Shown here: one piece after another, positions 1 through 12,621 of the stretch
Layout: every line of letters begins with the position of its first letter
Position numbering within the stretch: the stretch's first letter is position 1
The notes under the pieces: model-generated
The model's database searches: none
What the model saw: only the letters and a program-made list of their open reading frames with translations
Told to the model about the DNA's origin: nothing
NCBI GenBank assembly: GCA_030549335.1
Contig: JAUKPH010000018.1
Location: forward strand, 248,001 to 312,000
Source of the DNA: Pontederia crassipes
Taxonomy: Eukaryota > Streptophyta > Magnoliopsida > Commelinales > Pontederiaceae
Direction of reading: 5' to 3'
Length of the DNA: 64,000 nt
Translations under genes and position numbers: made by a program

Positions 1-297
1 CTTGTATAGAATACTAGGGTGATCAATCCATTTCATACTTATTCTGCTACTAATATCTCTTTTGTTCTCCTTTACAACTACTTGATCTAATGATACGTTA
101 TTAAGTGATATTTGAAAAATTCTGAAGCTAGAATTGGTAAATTCAGTGTCAGTATTTTCATCCTCGAGGACAGGAACAAGAACTGTTTGTAAGTTTTTAT
201 TTTTGAACACAGATGAATCCTCTTCTTTACAATGCTTCCTCATTTTTTCCCCATAGCTTTTCGACAGAATTATGGAGCTGATGTCCAACTTCCATGG
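1..297 (-). CDS. Possible partial exon of an unidentified protein, running off the left edge
   Basis: On the minus strand one frame stays open from about position 297 to the window edge, roughly 98 codons, which is unusual for such AT-rich DNA. The conceptual peptide is hydrophilic and mixed in composition, with stretches such as EEDSSVFKNKNLQTVLVPVL and MKWIDHPSILYK, so it does not look like translated simple sequence. A plausible splice acceptor (acatcag) lies near position 278, which would make this an internal or last-but-one exon whose continuation lies left of the window. I recognise no domain. It could also be part of a degraded mobile element. Confidence is limited because neither end is defined. 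Confidence 0.33.
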
Positions 298-1149
298 AGC
301 TCATTTCAGGAGCCTCACAGAGAAGAATGCTGAACTCCCAGGTGCAAACTGTCTTTGCTCTGTTGCAAATTTATTCCAAATTTGTGTATAATATAAGACT
401 ATGGTGGCCTAGAAATAGGAGTGTTCATGAGTTGGATCCAATCCAACCCGTCGAGATTCAATTGGGTCAGGTAATGTTTGGGCTATAAAACCCGATCCGA
501 CCTGACCTCCAATGGGTCAGTTCGGATCGGATAAAGGGTAATCCGTTCTTTTCTTTTTTTTTTTTTGAATTTTTGTAAAACTAGCAGAGGAGGATTAGGG
601 CAGCCTAGCGACACGAAGACCGAGGAGGCACAATCGTAGACAGTGGGTGGTGGGTTAACGAAGACATCAAAGAGGTTTCTGGGCGGCGTTCCCCGGGGGG
701 CAACAGAGGATTCGTCGTCTTTGACATGGGTGACAGTGGTGGTGTGTAGAAGGCAAACGTGGCGTTGGCAACAGAGGCTTTGTAACACTTGGCAGAAATA
801 AGAAATAAAAACAATGTAAGTTGAACACTTGGCAGCAAACCATTTTGCCCTAGCTCTTCAAATCCAGGGACTGAAGTGAAGTTCATCCTCTTTTGACAGC
901 AAATTAGCAACAAGAGGGCAGAAAGAAGAAGAGGGCAGAGTTTTGCCCTAAGTACCTTTTGTTAGAAAAGATTGATTTGAAAAGAAAATCTAAATGCATG
1001 TTTAGGCTCTTGAAAACCTAGGGCATTGCTAGAAATTGACTATGAAACTACAACGGAGTCTTGTTTGAGTGTCCAACATGTTATATGATTGAGTGACACC
1101 ATGTTTGATGTATTGCAATGTGAAAATCGTAGAGAAAACCCTTAGGTAT

Positions 1150-1435
1150 CTACCGATATGGATCGATCGTCGCTCCTCATGACCGGTCGACCAGTGTAGT
1201 GGTGAAAAACACACGACGCTCACATGGACTATATGGATTGGTCGATCGGTAAATATGTGCCAAATCAGGAGAAATGCCGAGACCAATCGACCGCTCGATC
1301 GGTGGTCATTTGGTATCAATCGACCGCTCATGGAGTCCAGTCGACTGGTCATATGCTAAACGAGATCGGTCAGTCTTCAAGACTTGACCAGTCGACTGGT
1401 AATACCAATCGATCGACCACTCAAGTGCATTGATA
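1150..1435. repeat. Cluster of GGTCGACC-like short motifs in an LTR-like segment
   Basis: About a dozen degenerate copies of GGTCGACC, GTCGATCGGT and CAGTCGACTGGT lie within 290 bp. The DNA that follows to about 2430 has ACCGGATCCTGTAGG and GTTGCACATGGC segments that resemble parts of the LTR-like sequences at 48.8 kb and 56.0 kb. I read it as a remnant of a Ty3/gypsy-type LTR inserted in the DNA transposon around it. Its ends are not defined. Confidence 0.4.
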
Positions 1436-2523
1436 GTTTATCTATTACTTTTAATGTATTGACTGATACTCAGATGCTTACGAAATGCATGCTAAGTCGT
1501 AAATAGAAATTGTTAATGTTTTGATGTATTGATTGATTGAATGGATCCCGTCGGAGGAAACCAAGCTGATGAGCCTGTCGTGTTGGAAGGTAGATGTCTT
1601 CATATTGAGCCTATTGAATGGGCACTTATTGATGAGAACTAACAACTTCCCGTGGCCTAACTAGCGACTCTTGAGACTAAGGCAAGATTCAGTCCTCCGA
1701 CTTATTGGTAAAGGTTCATATATTGATTGCTAATTGATTGATTGAAAATTGGAGTTGGCACTTGATGAGAAATAAGAGTGACTATATGGGGACCGACTAT
1801 GAAAGTCTTGGAGCAAACTTTCACTCATCAAGTGATAACAAATAAGATAATAATATTAATCGATTAAACATGAGCACTATTAGACCTTGGGAAAATGAAT
1901 CTAGGTTAAAGAAATGCCTAGATATTGGATTGGATTGAATTGTTATTGAATCATAGTTATTGCTGCTCATTTTATTGTTTTATGTCATATTATGAAAATT
2001 GCTCATATTATGACTTGGGTCTTATTTAGAGTAATTGTATTTTCCTTGCACCGGATCCTGTAGGAAATCAAGGCTAATGGTGACGCTGCCGCTGTTCATG
2101 ACGAAAGAATGTTGCACATGGCATGTCATGTTTTAGGTTTATGTCTATTATATTAATGGTCAATTAGTAGGCCTTATGTTATTGCTTAGAACTTTGTTTA
2201 GGATGTTGTACCATGCTTCCCATGTTGGGATTTATGACATGCAAATGGGGAATGTAACTTGTATGCCTAAGTTAACATTTCTTTTAAGTATGTTGTCCAA
2301 GCATTAGTGATGGATTTTATCGACATTATGGTTATCGTTTAGTGGTTGTTTGTCCATCATATTATTGTGCATATAGTTTTCCCTACGTTCATTTTATTAC
2401 TCATTGTATGGATTGAAAACATCGTGACACTGCCATTGGGTCGGCCTCGCCATGTGTCAAATTGTGATTCGATGGCGTGGGAGGTGCTGTCCAGGGGCAT
2501 TACAGGCTCCATCACCGACGCAC

Positions 2524-2702
2524 GTGGCAGTGGTGGTGTGCAGGAGGCGGATGCAGCACAAGCAACGGAGGCTTCACTGAGTCGCCTATGCGAGTGGCAA
2601 TGGTGGTGTTCGTCAGTGCAAGAGGCATTCTCAGCGCAAGCAACGGAGGCTTTGCCAAGTCATCCACGTGAGTAGCAACGGTGGTGTGCGGCAGTGCAGG
2701 AG
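2524..2702. repeat. Imperfect tandem repeat, about 70-78 bp, 2.4 copies
   Basis: Units start near 2524, 2594 and 2672 with GTGGCAGTGGTGG, GTGGCAATGGTGG and GTAGCAACGGTGG, and each of the first two also contains CAAGCAACGGAGGCTT. A related single unit lies at 705-785. It is GC-rich and open in several frames by composition; I do not call it coding. Confidence 0.6.
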
Positions 2703-5700
2703 GTGGGCACGCAGATTAGGAGGCGACAATGGCTGACGGAACCAACGACGGCAAGGGCACGAGGCGTTCACCTTTCTAGGAGATTATTATATATTTATAT
2801 TGAGTTTTGGTTCAATTTTGCCCACAGTTCGGTTCATTTCAGAAAGTATTTTGAGTTTTGGTTTGAGTCAATTGGTTCGGGTCGGGCACACTCGGGTCGA
2901 AAATTTCAAATTCGATCTCGGACTTGTGCCCAGATTCGAAAATTTCAAATCCGAACCCGACCTGACAATGATTGAATTTAGATCAGTTCGAGTCAAATTC
3001 GACCCGACTGCAGATCCAAACACCCATTGGGTCGGTTGGGGCGACTAGGTTCACTACTGATTTTCGCACCGGAGAATGAGCTTTCAGTTGCTTTTATTTT
3101 CGTTTATAATCAAAACAGCTCTTGCAGTGCATGCATGCAATTGTAAGTTCGATTATTTTATAGTTGTAAAGTAATTGCAAAAAGTATTATTGTCAAACAA
3201 AACCGATTCATCAACCATTGCACTTTCTGCAGTATTAAGTAAATACATTTATTTTTCTACTGTACAAAGCAAATGCAAACTAATGAAGCACAAAATACGT
3301 TTTTCTTTCATAATATGCTTTCTTTTTAAAACATTATACAGTTTGTTTTTATTATTTTCGGGCTTTAAATTTGTCTTGTGCCTTTAAGCAAATGTGAACT
3401 GATTAATATTGGACCAAAAATTCATGTCCCTTTCAAAGTTCAAGATGCACGAACCAAAGTTGCCAAGTTGGTGCAGGCCTCAAACAATATCCGAATCCAT
3501 TAAACAGTGACATCCAAATTTAGAAAATCTAAACAAAGAATGGTTCCTTGTAGGTCGATTTTTTTTTCAGCGGTCACTTATTAAAATAAAATATTCTAAA
3601 TATGAAAATAATACTTAAACATTAAAAAAATTAAATGAGTATTAAATATTTTTTAATACTAAATAATGCAAAAAAACAAAGATAAAAAGGAATATAAAAA
3701 TTTGTGATCAAATAATTCGACCATCCAAATTAAATCGGATTGGATGGGATCAGATCCGACCAAGTTGATCGGATTAAACTAGGTTACGTCCAAATCAACT
3801 TGTAAACACTTCATTGTGAGTTGGCTGTTGTCATTATAACAATGATAAATCTATTAGAACATGAATCAGATATAACTATTAGAACATGATAAATCTATTC
3901 AAAAGTTTTTTTTTCCTTATAACAATGTCTTATGTACAACTCAAAATTATTAACTTTATTATTTGTCATCTCAATCTGCTGAGCTGGCTGTTGTCATTTT
4001 AGTTCATTGTGAGTTCTTTACATAATATCTTTCGTTGAGTTCCGAGTGATGCGCGAGATTGAATTGAATGTTAGGCCAGTGGAATGTTTGTTGCCCCCTT
4101 TTGGTCCATGACATGAGTGCATCTTTTTTGGCCTTTAAGGTGTGAATTATTTATTTGGATGCAACAGCTGGAAAGGTCATGCTGCACTTGTCTCTGTTCA
4201 TGGCCTGCGAAAGCAAATTGTTGGTGGATAACTCTGAGTTCATGAGCTTGGCCATGTGTGGTGGGAAAATGTTGGTTGGCGTCCCCAGTTGCAAACATAA
4301 AAAGGCTACACCTACCCACACCCAAGTTGTCATACCCAAGGCATTCACCACAAGGATGTGATGTAGCATTATAGGTTGATTTTTCTTGTGCGTGACACAA
4401 ATTTTTTGTGCATGATTGACACAAATTCATTGAGATAATGGTGATCCAAATTTCTATGTTATTACTTCAGAACAATTTACTCGGTTATGGTAGAGTCATG
4501 AGCTATTCTTCTTTCCTTAGGCAATATTTTGAGTTCGAGTCTTCGTAAATGTAGAGCTGTCGTTGTCAGGTACGCGACACGAGATAAATTTAATCGAATT
4601 AATTGAACTCGATGATGCGCCGACCTCCAACAGTGCGCTCTTTAGCACTGCGCGAGTGAGTCGACGGCTTCACTTCTTAAACACCAGGGTCACAAAAAAA
4701 ATATATGACCAATGTCGTCAAAATAGATCTTACGATTTCACGATCTTACTACCCTTGATTAATTTTGATCTTATATTAAGGATCTTATATGTTAGATCTT
4801 AATATGATTTTAATTTTGGTCACATGATCTTATTATCTTATTCGATCTTATACGGTCTCATATGATTAATATAATCATTTAAATACTAACAAAAATATAT
4901 TTAACATCATAATAATTAATTTAAATGAACTTTAATATATATTATTTTTTTTATTATATATTGAAATAATTTGACTTAAGGAATGACAAAAATATAACTT
5001 ACTGAGGTTTAATTTAAGATTTGAGTGTGACAAATTTATAAACAAAAATATATTATATAGTTTAAAATATACTATTTTATTAACTAATAAGATTTTATGA
5101 TCCTTGATCCCATTCAATCTTATGTAAGATCTCGATCTTAATCTTGAGAATCTTGGATATGACAATCGAAAAAAAAAGACCAAAACCACAACACAGTCCC
5201 TATCCAAGCTCAAATTTCTGTACACACCCCATAATTATTAAGAAAAAAGATTAATTTGAAGGCAAATCAATATTAGATGAGCTTTTCAGGATTAAAATTC
5301 TCATAATTTGGATTCCTTTAAAATGGATGTTAAACTTATAATCAGATACGAGTTAATCATCATTCTATACATTATTAGTAATAATTGGATTATTATATAT
5401 TAGTTACGTCAATTCGCATGTCATTTTCAAGCATAGGCTAAGAATTAACAACCCATGATCTTGTCATTCTTATCCACCTCTATGGTTCCAATTATTGACC
5501 CATGTGCTAAGTGGTCTACCTGCACGTCCAATTTGAGTCCTGCCTTTGTTGGATTTGAGTGCTCGGAAGCAAAATTTTACCCCAACATGTTTTATGGCTA
5601 ACTAGGTCAAGTTAGTTATTTGTTGGCTAAATGCCAAACCAAATTTGGTGCATGGCCTTCTAACTTTACAAAGAATAATTTGGCAAGTAGAGATCCCAAT

Positions 5701-6485
5701 TTTACATTGTGTGGCCACATTGAGGACATGATAATTTAATCAGGGAAATTAAAATTGTCTACACCTAAAACTAATTTTCTTTGCATCTAATAATTTGGCA
5801 ACTAAATTAGTAAATTCACAAGGTGGATGTGTACACCTAAAAAATAAACTTTCCTAACACAAATCCTGCCAACAACCCAAGAGAAATACATTTTGTTGAA
5901 TAATGAGAATGGTAGTTTGCACAAGGAATCTGCTACCTTCCATCCTGTCGTGAAATCAAATTATTCATCTCACAAAATATTCATTTTATTTCATAAAGGT
6001 AAAATTATTTAACACTATAACTACTCACGTGATGAAATGATAATAGTATTTTTTAAAAGTGACAATAATGATACAGTTCAAACTTAGAAATGGTATAATG
6101 ATCACATTTTCTTTAAGAGTAAGAATTTATATCATTCTATCATCCTAACTAATTTAGTGTCATTCTCAACTGCACATTTGACTATGGTAATGATTGGCAT
6201 GTCCGAAAGATAGGGCATTAAATAATGGATAGAATTTTCATCCATTCAAAATTTTATTTTAAGTGTTTGAAAAATAGTTTTTTAAGTAAAGTTTAAAGAT
6301 TTGACGATAAAGCTCTTTGAGCTATTGTCACTAATCTATAAAGTATAGTGGTTCATCATTTTATTCTTAATATACCTTCATTCTTTTTAATAAACAATTT
6401 ATTTATTTTTATTTTAATATTTCCCATATTTAAATTGTCAACATAAATAAAATTATATTTAAAATCATCAATATTTTATAGTAAA

Positions 6486-6488
<3 letters not shown>

Positions 6489-6530
<42 letters not shown>
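6489..6530. repeat. (TA)n microsatellite
   Basis: An uninterrupted AT dinucleotide run of about 42 bp. Confidence 0.95.
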
Positions 6531-6533
<3 letters not shown>

Positions 6534-7390
6534 CATCAATATTTTTGTAACATGGTTTGTATTCACACACAACATGACTTGTGTTCCTGAAGCATGGTAT
6601 GTGTCCGGGCAATACAACTTGTGTCTAGAGATGACACGGCCTATGTTCCCTTACAATTAACTATTTATTATTGCATTTAATAATGATTAATTGTTTTATT
6701 TTTCTCGTATGATTATTATGATTGATTAATTTACAAAATTATTGCATTAATATTATGATCGATTATGTTATCGTGATTGGATCTTATTACATTGAAATAA
6801 AAAAGATAAAGATAGACGTTAAAAATAAATAAGATAAAAAATTAAAAATTGTAGGTCACATTGTAGATTGGCTCTGAGGTTGAAGTTATTAAACCTCGAC
6901 TAAGATCATTGGTTGGATTGTTTTAGATTGAACCAATCCAACTGATCAACACTTCTAGGTATACATTAGAAGAGGATCTTCGAGCAAATAAAATTTTGAT
7001 ACTAATTCTAATTTTGAATGAGACTTCAATTGATGATGGAATTTTTATCTCGATTGGGTGCAAATTATAAAAATATGGAGGGTGCACCCATCTAATCATT
7101 AATATATGATATTAAATATATGAATTCAATATTTGTGCTACTCCTAATTTAGTAGCACCATCGTTGGCTCTCATGATGGATGGTGAATCCATTAATTTAA
7201 AAGTTTTTCCATCAATTGTTCATCATCAATATGAGTGAGCGTATGATAGTTTTACTCTTTTAAAGCACAATCATTTTTATTCTAAATATATTATATTTAT
7301 ACTAAGTAAATCTTTTTTATATCTTATCATATATCTTAAACATACATTTTATATCTTCAACTTAATTAATTATCATTGCGTTTATATCAG

Positions 7391-7392
<2 letters not shown>

Positions 7393-7452
<60 letters not shown>
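7393..7452. repeat. (TA)n microsatellite
   Basis: An uninterrupted TA dinucleotide run of about 60 bp. Confidence 0.95.
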
Positions 7453-7453
<1 letters not shown>

Positions 7454-8130
7454 TTCTGTTATTGTATTTCAAACTATGTTGCTTATTCCTATTGAGTTGG
7501 CATAATTAGAATTGTTTTAACTTTTATCCCAATAGAATTGAAACGTCTGATCCAATCTCGATCTAAATCATAAGTGCTTAATTTCAAATTATCATATAAA
7601 ATATATTTTAAAACTAATTATAAAAAATTTATTTTGACTGGCTCATAAAATTAATCAAACAGCTCTTTTTGTGACCCATTATTTCACTCGGACATGGTAC
7701 CTGAAATTAGATTTTTTTTTTAGAGGAGCTAATTTAATGAGAAATTATGTAACTATTAGCTGTTTATCCGAATACCGAGGCACGGGTGGATTAGAATTAA
7801 AAAGAAGAATATGTCAAAATGCATATAAACAAATATTTTATGAAGTAGATTAGAGGAGGAGATATTAATATGGGGTTGGATTAATAAGGCATATCATATC
7901 AAATGCATGCACTGCACTGCCTTATTTGGGAAATATCGCCCATAGTTTTGCCTTGCTGCCTTGCCACACCTACTTATACCTGTGAGTCATATATTATATT
8001 ATAAACTACTCTGGTGACCAAATACATTATTTTAGGACATACATGGCAGATGAGGTCATGAGGGGGGAGAGAGAAGAGAGAGGGAGGGGAGAGAGAGAGA
8101 GAGTCCCCACTCCAAACCCCTTTTCTGCCC

Positions 8131-8137
8131 ACCAACT
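8131..8137 (+). promoter_or_regulatory. AC-type element (ACCAACT) upstream of the MYB gene
   Basis: ACCAACT fits the ACCWAMY consensus bound by phenylpropanoid R2R3-MYBs. It lies about 60 bp before the TATA box. Subgroup-4 MYBs are known to repress AC-element promoters, so feedback on its own gene is conceivable. A single 7-mer is weak evidence. Confidence 0.3.
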
Positions 8138-8192
8138 TGTACTTGGAAGACCCTCCGCCATGCTGCAAACCCTTTCTGGGGGGTCAAACTCC

Positions 8193-8199
8193 TATAAAT
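8193..8199 (+). promoter_or_regulatory. TATA box of the MYB gene
   Basis: TATAAAT lies 201 bp before the start codon, which would place transcription start near 8225. It is followed by a leader rich in GA repeats (8228-8255 and 8338-8356); a further GA block lies upstream at 8060-8103. GA tracts at plant promoters are typical binding sites for BBR/BPC GAGA factors. Confidence 0.5.
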
Positions 8200-8399
8200 G
8201 TATCCAACGCCCCCATCATCCTGAATTCGGAGAGAGAGAGAGAGATAGAGGAGAGAGAATTTTATTAAAGAACAGCAAAAGTTAGCACAACTGCTGAAAG
8301 GGAAGAAAGAAGAAGGAACGGGCAGGTGGGACACGAAGAGAGAGAGAGAGAGGGGGGCAATAGAAGAAGAGCGAAGGAGGGGAAACACCAAAACAGGAC

Positions 8400-9297
8400 A
8401 TGGGGAGGTCTCCGTGCTGCGAGAAAGCCCACACCAACAAGGGCGCCTGGACGAAGGAGGAGGACGAGCGGCTCGTCGCCTACATCCGGGAGCACGGCGA
8501 GGGCTGCTGGCGCTCCCTCCCCCAGGCCGCCGGCCTCCTCCGCTGCGGCAAGAGCTGCCGCCTCCGCTGGATCAACTACCTGCGCCCCGACCTCAAGCGC
8601 GGCAACTTCACGGAGGAGGAGGACGAGCTCATCATCAAGCTCCACAGCCTCCTGGGAAACAAGTAATTGCAGATCTCGTACCGTCCCTTCACGTATGCTC
8701 TGGTTAGCGTAGAACTCGTCAATATAATTCCCGTGGAATTCTATTCGTCGCAGGTGGTCTCTGATCGCCGGGAGGCTGCCGGGGAGGACTGATAACGAGA
8801 TCAAGAACTACTGGAACACGCACATCAGGAGGAAGCTGCTGAGCAGGGGAGTGGACCCGGCGACGCACCGGCCGGTCAGCGAGCTCGCGATGGCGGCGTC
8901 CGACGTCACCATCTCCTTCGCCGGGCGGCGGCCGGGGGACGTGAAGCTCGTGGCTCTCGGAGTCCCGGAGCAGGAGGGGACTAGCACTAGCGGCAGCAGC
9001 AGCGGCTGCAGCGAGGAGCACTCGCCGTCGGCGTGGCGGCGGCAGCAGCAACAGCAGGAGGTCCAGGCGCAGCACTACGCGTGCCCGGACCTCAACCTGG
9101 ACCTCTGCATCAGCCCTCCGTCGTCTCGGGGAGGGCCGCTGACGGCGGAAGCCATCAAGAGAGAGCACGGCGGTGGCCTCCGCCGTTGCAGCTGCGTCCG
9201 GTTGGGGCCGCAGAGCAGCGAGGAGTGCAGCAAGTGCCGGGACTTCCTCGGCCTCGCCATTGGAATGCTGGATTACAGAAGCCTTGAGATGATGTAA
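8400..9297 (+). CDS. R2R3-MYB transcriptional repressor, subgroup 4 (MYB4-like)
   Basis: Two exons, 8400-8662 and 8754-9297, joined by an 91-bp GT-AG intron, give 268 aa. The start [17 protein letters not shown] is the canonical R2R3-MYB N terminus. The R2 and R3 repeats fill roughly residues 14-112 with the regular tryptophans. R3 contains the bHLH-binding signature [D/E]Lx2[R/K]x3Lx6Lx3R (from EL in DELIIK to AGR). After R3 come the subgroup-4 marks in order: the C1 motif ([13 protein letters not shown]), an EAR repression motif LNLDL at 201-205, a CxC...CxxC zinc-finger-like motif at 233-249, and a C-terminal [17 protein letters not shown]. Family members repress phenylpropanoid/lignin and flavonoid genes with bHLH partners in the nucleus. 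Only the R3 intron (after GNK) is present; the R2 intron common in the wider family is absent. The ORF is complete. The exact orthologue (MYB4, MYB7, MYB32 type) cannot be fixed. Confidence 0.95.
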
Positions 9298-10098
<801 letters not shown>

Positions 10099-12222
10099 TC
10101 AAGGATTCAATGCATGTGGTTTTGTCACTTTTGTGGATAAGAGGCCGATCATGGACGAGTTTGGTGATCAATCTCAATGAAGAAGAGTCCACTCTGATAG
10201 GGGTACACAATATCATATATATATACCTATACATATGTATTTTATTTCCCATCTCCTTTGACAAGGACAAATAAATTTGCTTGCCAAGGGGTTTTCTCAG
10301 ACTAGTTAGAAGTAAAGTAGTATACAAGCACACTGAAAAGCTAATTTATAATCCTTTAACCCATGTCTATCAGGCAATCTGATGCTTTTTCTGTATCTAT
10401 TCTTTTTTATGTTTCTGCCAGTAGGTTCTGAAACTAAAAAAAAAAAAAAAACAAGGCATTGACAGAAGATGCAAGATGTCTGTCAGGTGAGAAGAGGTGG
10501 TGGTGCTCATCTAAATGAAACTAAGGCTCTGTTCTAAATCAACTTGTTGGTTTATTTTTTTTCTCATTGAAGATTATAGGATTGGAATCAGAGGAAATAA
10601 TTTGAGATGTTGCATGCTTAATCCTCTAGCTCTCAGGATTAATTGTTATTTTTTTTATCATAGAAGTCGATTTCTTCCTCTTTTCACTAGCAGCAGAATG
10701 AAAAAGGTAATCTGCAAGGGGTCAATTCTGCAGCAGGAATCTTATGTATTATTAAGATCATGTAATTAGGTCATGGTAATTATTGTGGACAGTTTTTGGT
10801 TGCAGTAGCAGCTGAATTGAGTTCCACTTGGAAGGGAACGATGATGGAAGCACCAGACCGAATACCAAACAAATAATAATAAACAAATGAAGAAATAAAT
10901 GAAGAAGGGATTTTTTTCATTTCACTTGTTTGTTTGTTTTTTTCAGAACCAGTTCAGAAATTTGTTGGATCCTAATTAATTAGTCAATTCAAAATAATAT
11001 TAATATTAATATTAAAAAAATCAATTTTGTTTTATGAACTCTCTCTCTCTCTCTCTCTCATTATTTTAATATGTTTTTCATTGTCAAAATGTCAATTGAG
11101 TATTCCAAAAGTTTGCCCTTGATGAATGTTGATACTCATGCACTCATTCTATCTGACTACATGAATAAATTTTTCAACAAAAAATATTATAAATATTGTG
11201 CATGTATAAAGAATTAAGTAAATACAAAATCTTTTGTATATAAAAAAGAAACTAAATTTCTTACATTCTGAATCGGTTTTGGTGTGGGTACATGGTTTTG
11301 ATATATTTTAATGCATGAATGATCCAACAAAGCCACACAAATTTCTTTCTTTCATTTGCAACAAACAATTAACGAAGACATCTAATTACAAGCACTTTTT
11401 CAACATTGGGTAGGCAGGTCGGTGCGTAGGGTGGAGGAAAAAGTTTCCCACTTCTGGTTCTGTGGACTAAAACCATTAAAAGTAAACCCCTCAACAAGAC
11501 GAGTTCTTTTTTCCTTTTTTGGTTTAGGGCATGCATGCATGATTCAACTAATATAGTCTTTAATGTCACAAATGAATGGAGGTTGTGTTATGGGATTGTT
11601 ATGTTCGATTTTCAGAGTCATTTTGATCATGATTTATTCATGCCCCTTCCGCTTAAGCATCAGATTAGTCGAGTGCTAATAACTTTGGACTCGATGGGTC
11701 TCGACCGAAAAAAATAATCTTTAATGCCTGTGTCTCCTAATTAAGGTGATGGTAGTCCTGTTGTCACTTTGAATCTACTTCAAATGAATCGATTTAATGA
11801 TATATTAGTACTATTAAATTATTCTTTCGTGGAGAGTTTCTTATTTCATTTGAAAGATATCTTATATGAGCATAATATTTTTGTTGGAGTCTCATGTGAT
11901 ATTTGTGATATTATGGAGAGAGAGAGAGAGAGAACTATGCTTAGATTAGTTTCTTCAGTAAACTTTTTTATTAAGTCAGAAGTGGTTAAAAATGCATAAA
12001 CGACCCTGCATGCCGAAACCTGTGATTTGAGGTGCCATAGATTAATTAGGTGACAGTGCATTCTCATCTTTATTTGGTATAAGAAAAAAAACAAGAATGA
12101 TAATGTTAGGATTTAAACAATGGAACTGAGGGCAATATTGAAAGAAAATGAATAGAACTGATTATTATGAGGATCATCTAAGGACAAAGTTGGTTTATGA
12201 GGGGGTAGTTTTCTTATTTGGT
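10099..12222. other. Intergenic stretch without a recognisable gene
   Basis: AT-rich spacer with a short (CT)n run at 11040-11059, a short (GA)n run at 11914-11931 and an A-run at 10437-10451. No open frame resembles a known protein. Confidence 0.6.
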
Positions 12223-12621
12223 AAAATGAAGGTGTGAAGCATCCTTTGCCTCATCCTGTGAAGCACATCGTCGATTATCCAGATTAGATCTGATGGTTCA
12301 GATAAGATCCATCTAATATCGTCAATATCTTATCCAACAGCTCAGATTCATCTCATGAGATGCAATCCCTCCCCCCCCCCAACGCGATTCGGACCCGTGC
12401 TCACCCTCGATCGCCCCGGCGACCCTAATTTAGCCACCGGCTCGGCCTGCGCTCGTTGGCGCCGTAGGTTATCGCGTCATCAAGCCTAGATCGTTGCCGT
12501 CTCTTCGCCTTGGCCTCGCCCTCGATCGCCGGTGGGAGTATGAGGGAGAGAGAGATTTTATCAAAATCTCATGTTCCTTGATATCGATCCAGAAGCAAAG
12601 GGTGTTTCACACCTCCATTTT
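12223..12621. mobile_element. Short TIR DNA transposon with GC-rich core
   Basis: The ends are inverted repeats of about 27 bp: AAAATGAAGGTGTGAAGCAT at the left, and on the opposite strand at the right AAAATGGAGGTGTGAAACAC, both followed by CCTTTGC after the next base or so. The element is about 400 bp and has no transposase. Its centre (12370-12545) is strikingly GC-rich (CGATCGCCCCGGCGACCC and similar), unlike the flanks, which recalls Pack-type elements that capture host exons. I could not see a clean target duplication, so the superfamily (MULE or other) is open. Confidence 0.55.

Larger units (their letters stand above)
416..3060. mobile_element. Nested hAT-like non-autonomous DNA transposon remains
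   Basis: The left part (416-840) begins with TAGGAGTGTTCATGAG and is rich in short GGGTCGG/CCGACC subterminal motifs. The right part (2440-3060) has the same motif style and ends near AAACACCCATTGGG. A GC-rich internal unit (cagtggtggtgtg ... caacagaggcttt) occurs at 705-785 and again, repeated, at 2524-2702. This suggests one element split by a later insertion between about 840 and 2440. TAGGGGTGT-like ends are typical of plant hAT elements, but I found no clean 8-bp target duplication, so the outer ends and the family are tentative. No transposase is seen. Confidence 0.35.
3061..8040. other. AT-rich intergenic stretch without a recognisable gene
   Basis: No open frame here resembles a known protein. 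Visible items: many GATCTTA/TAAGATC 7-mers at 4720-4870 and 5095-5160, probably the two arms of a small degenerate element; a (TA)n tract at 6489-6530 and another at 7393-7452; and fragments with GGGTCGG-like motifs near 3730-3800. The last 300 bases before the MYB promoter hold nothing I can name. Confidence 0.6.

Noticed and set aside
4071-4430. Overlapping open frames of 68-119 codons on both strands
   Set aside because: They overlap in opposite directions in ordinary-looking DNA; neither resembles a known protein.
4720-5160. GATCTTA repeats as a regulatory array
   Set aside because: The motif is degenerate, AT-rich and sits in two arms about 300 bp apart, which fits a decayed small transposon better.
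8265-9168. Several long open frames on both strands around the MYB gene
   Set aside because: They are GC-driven shadows of the MYB exons; only the MYB frame shows conserved motifs and a proper splice.
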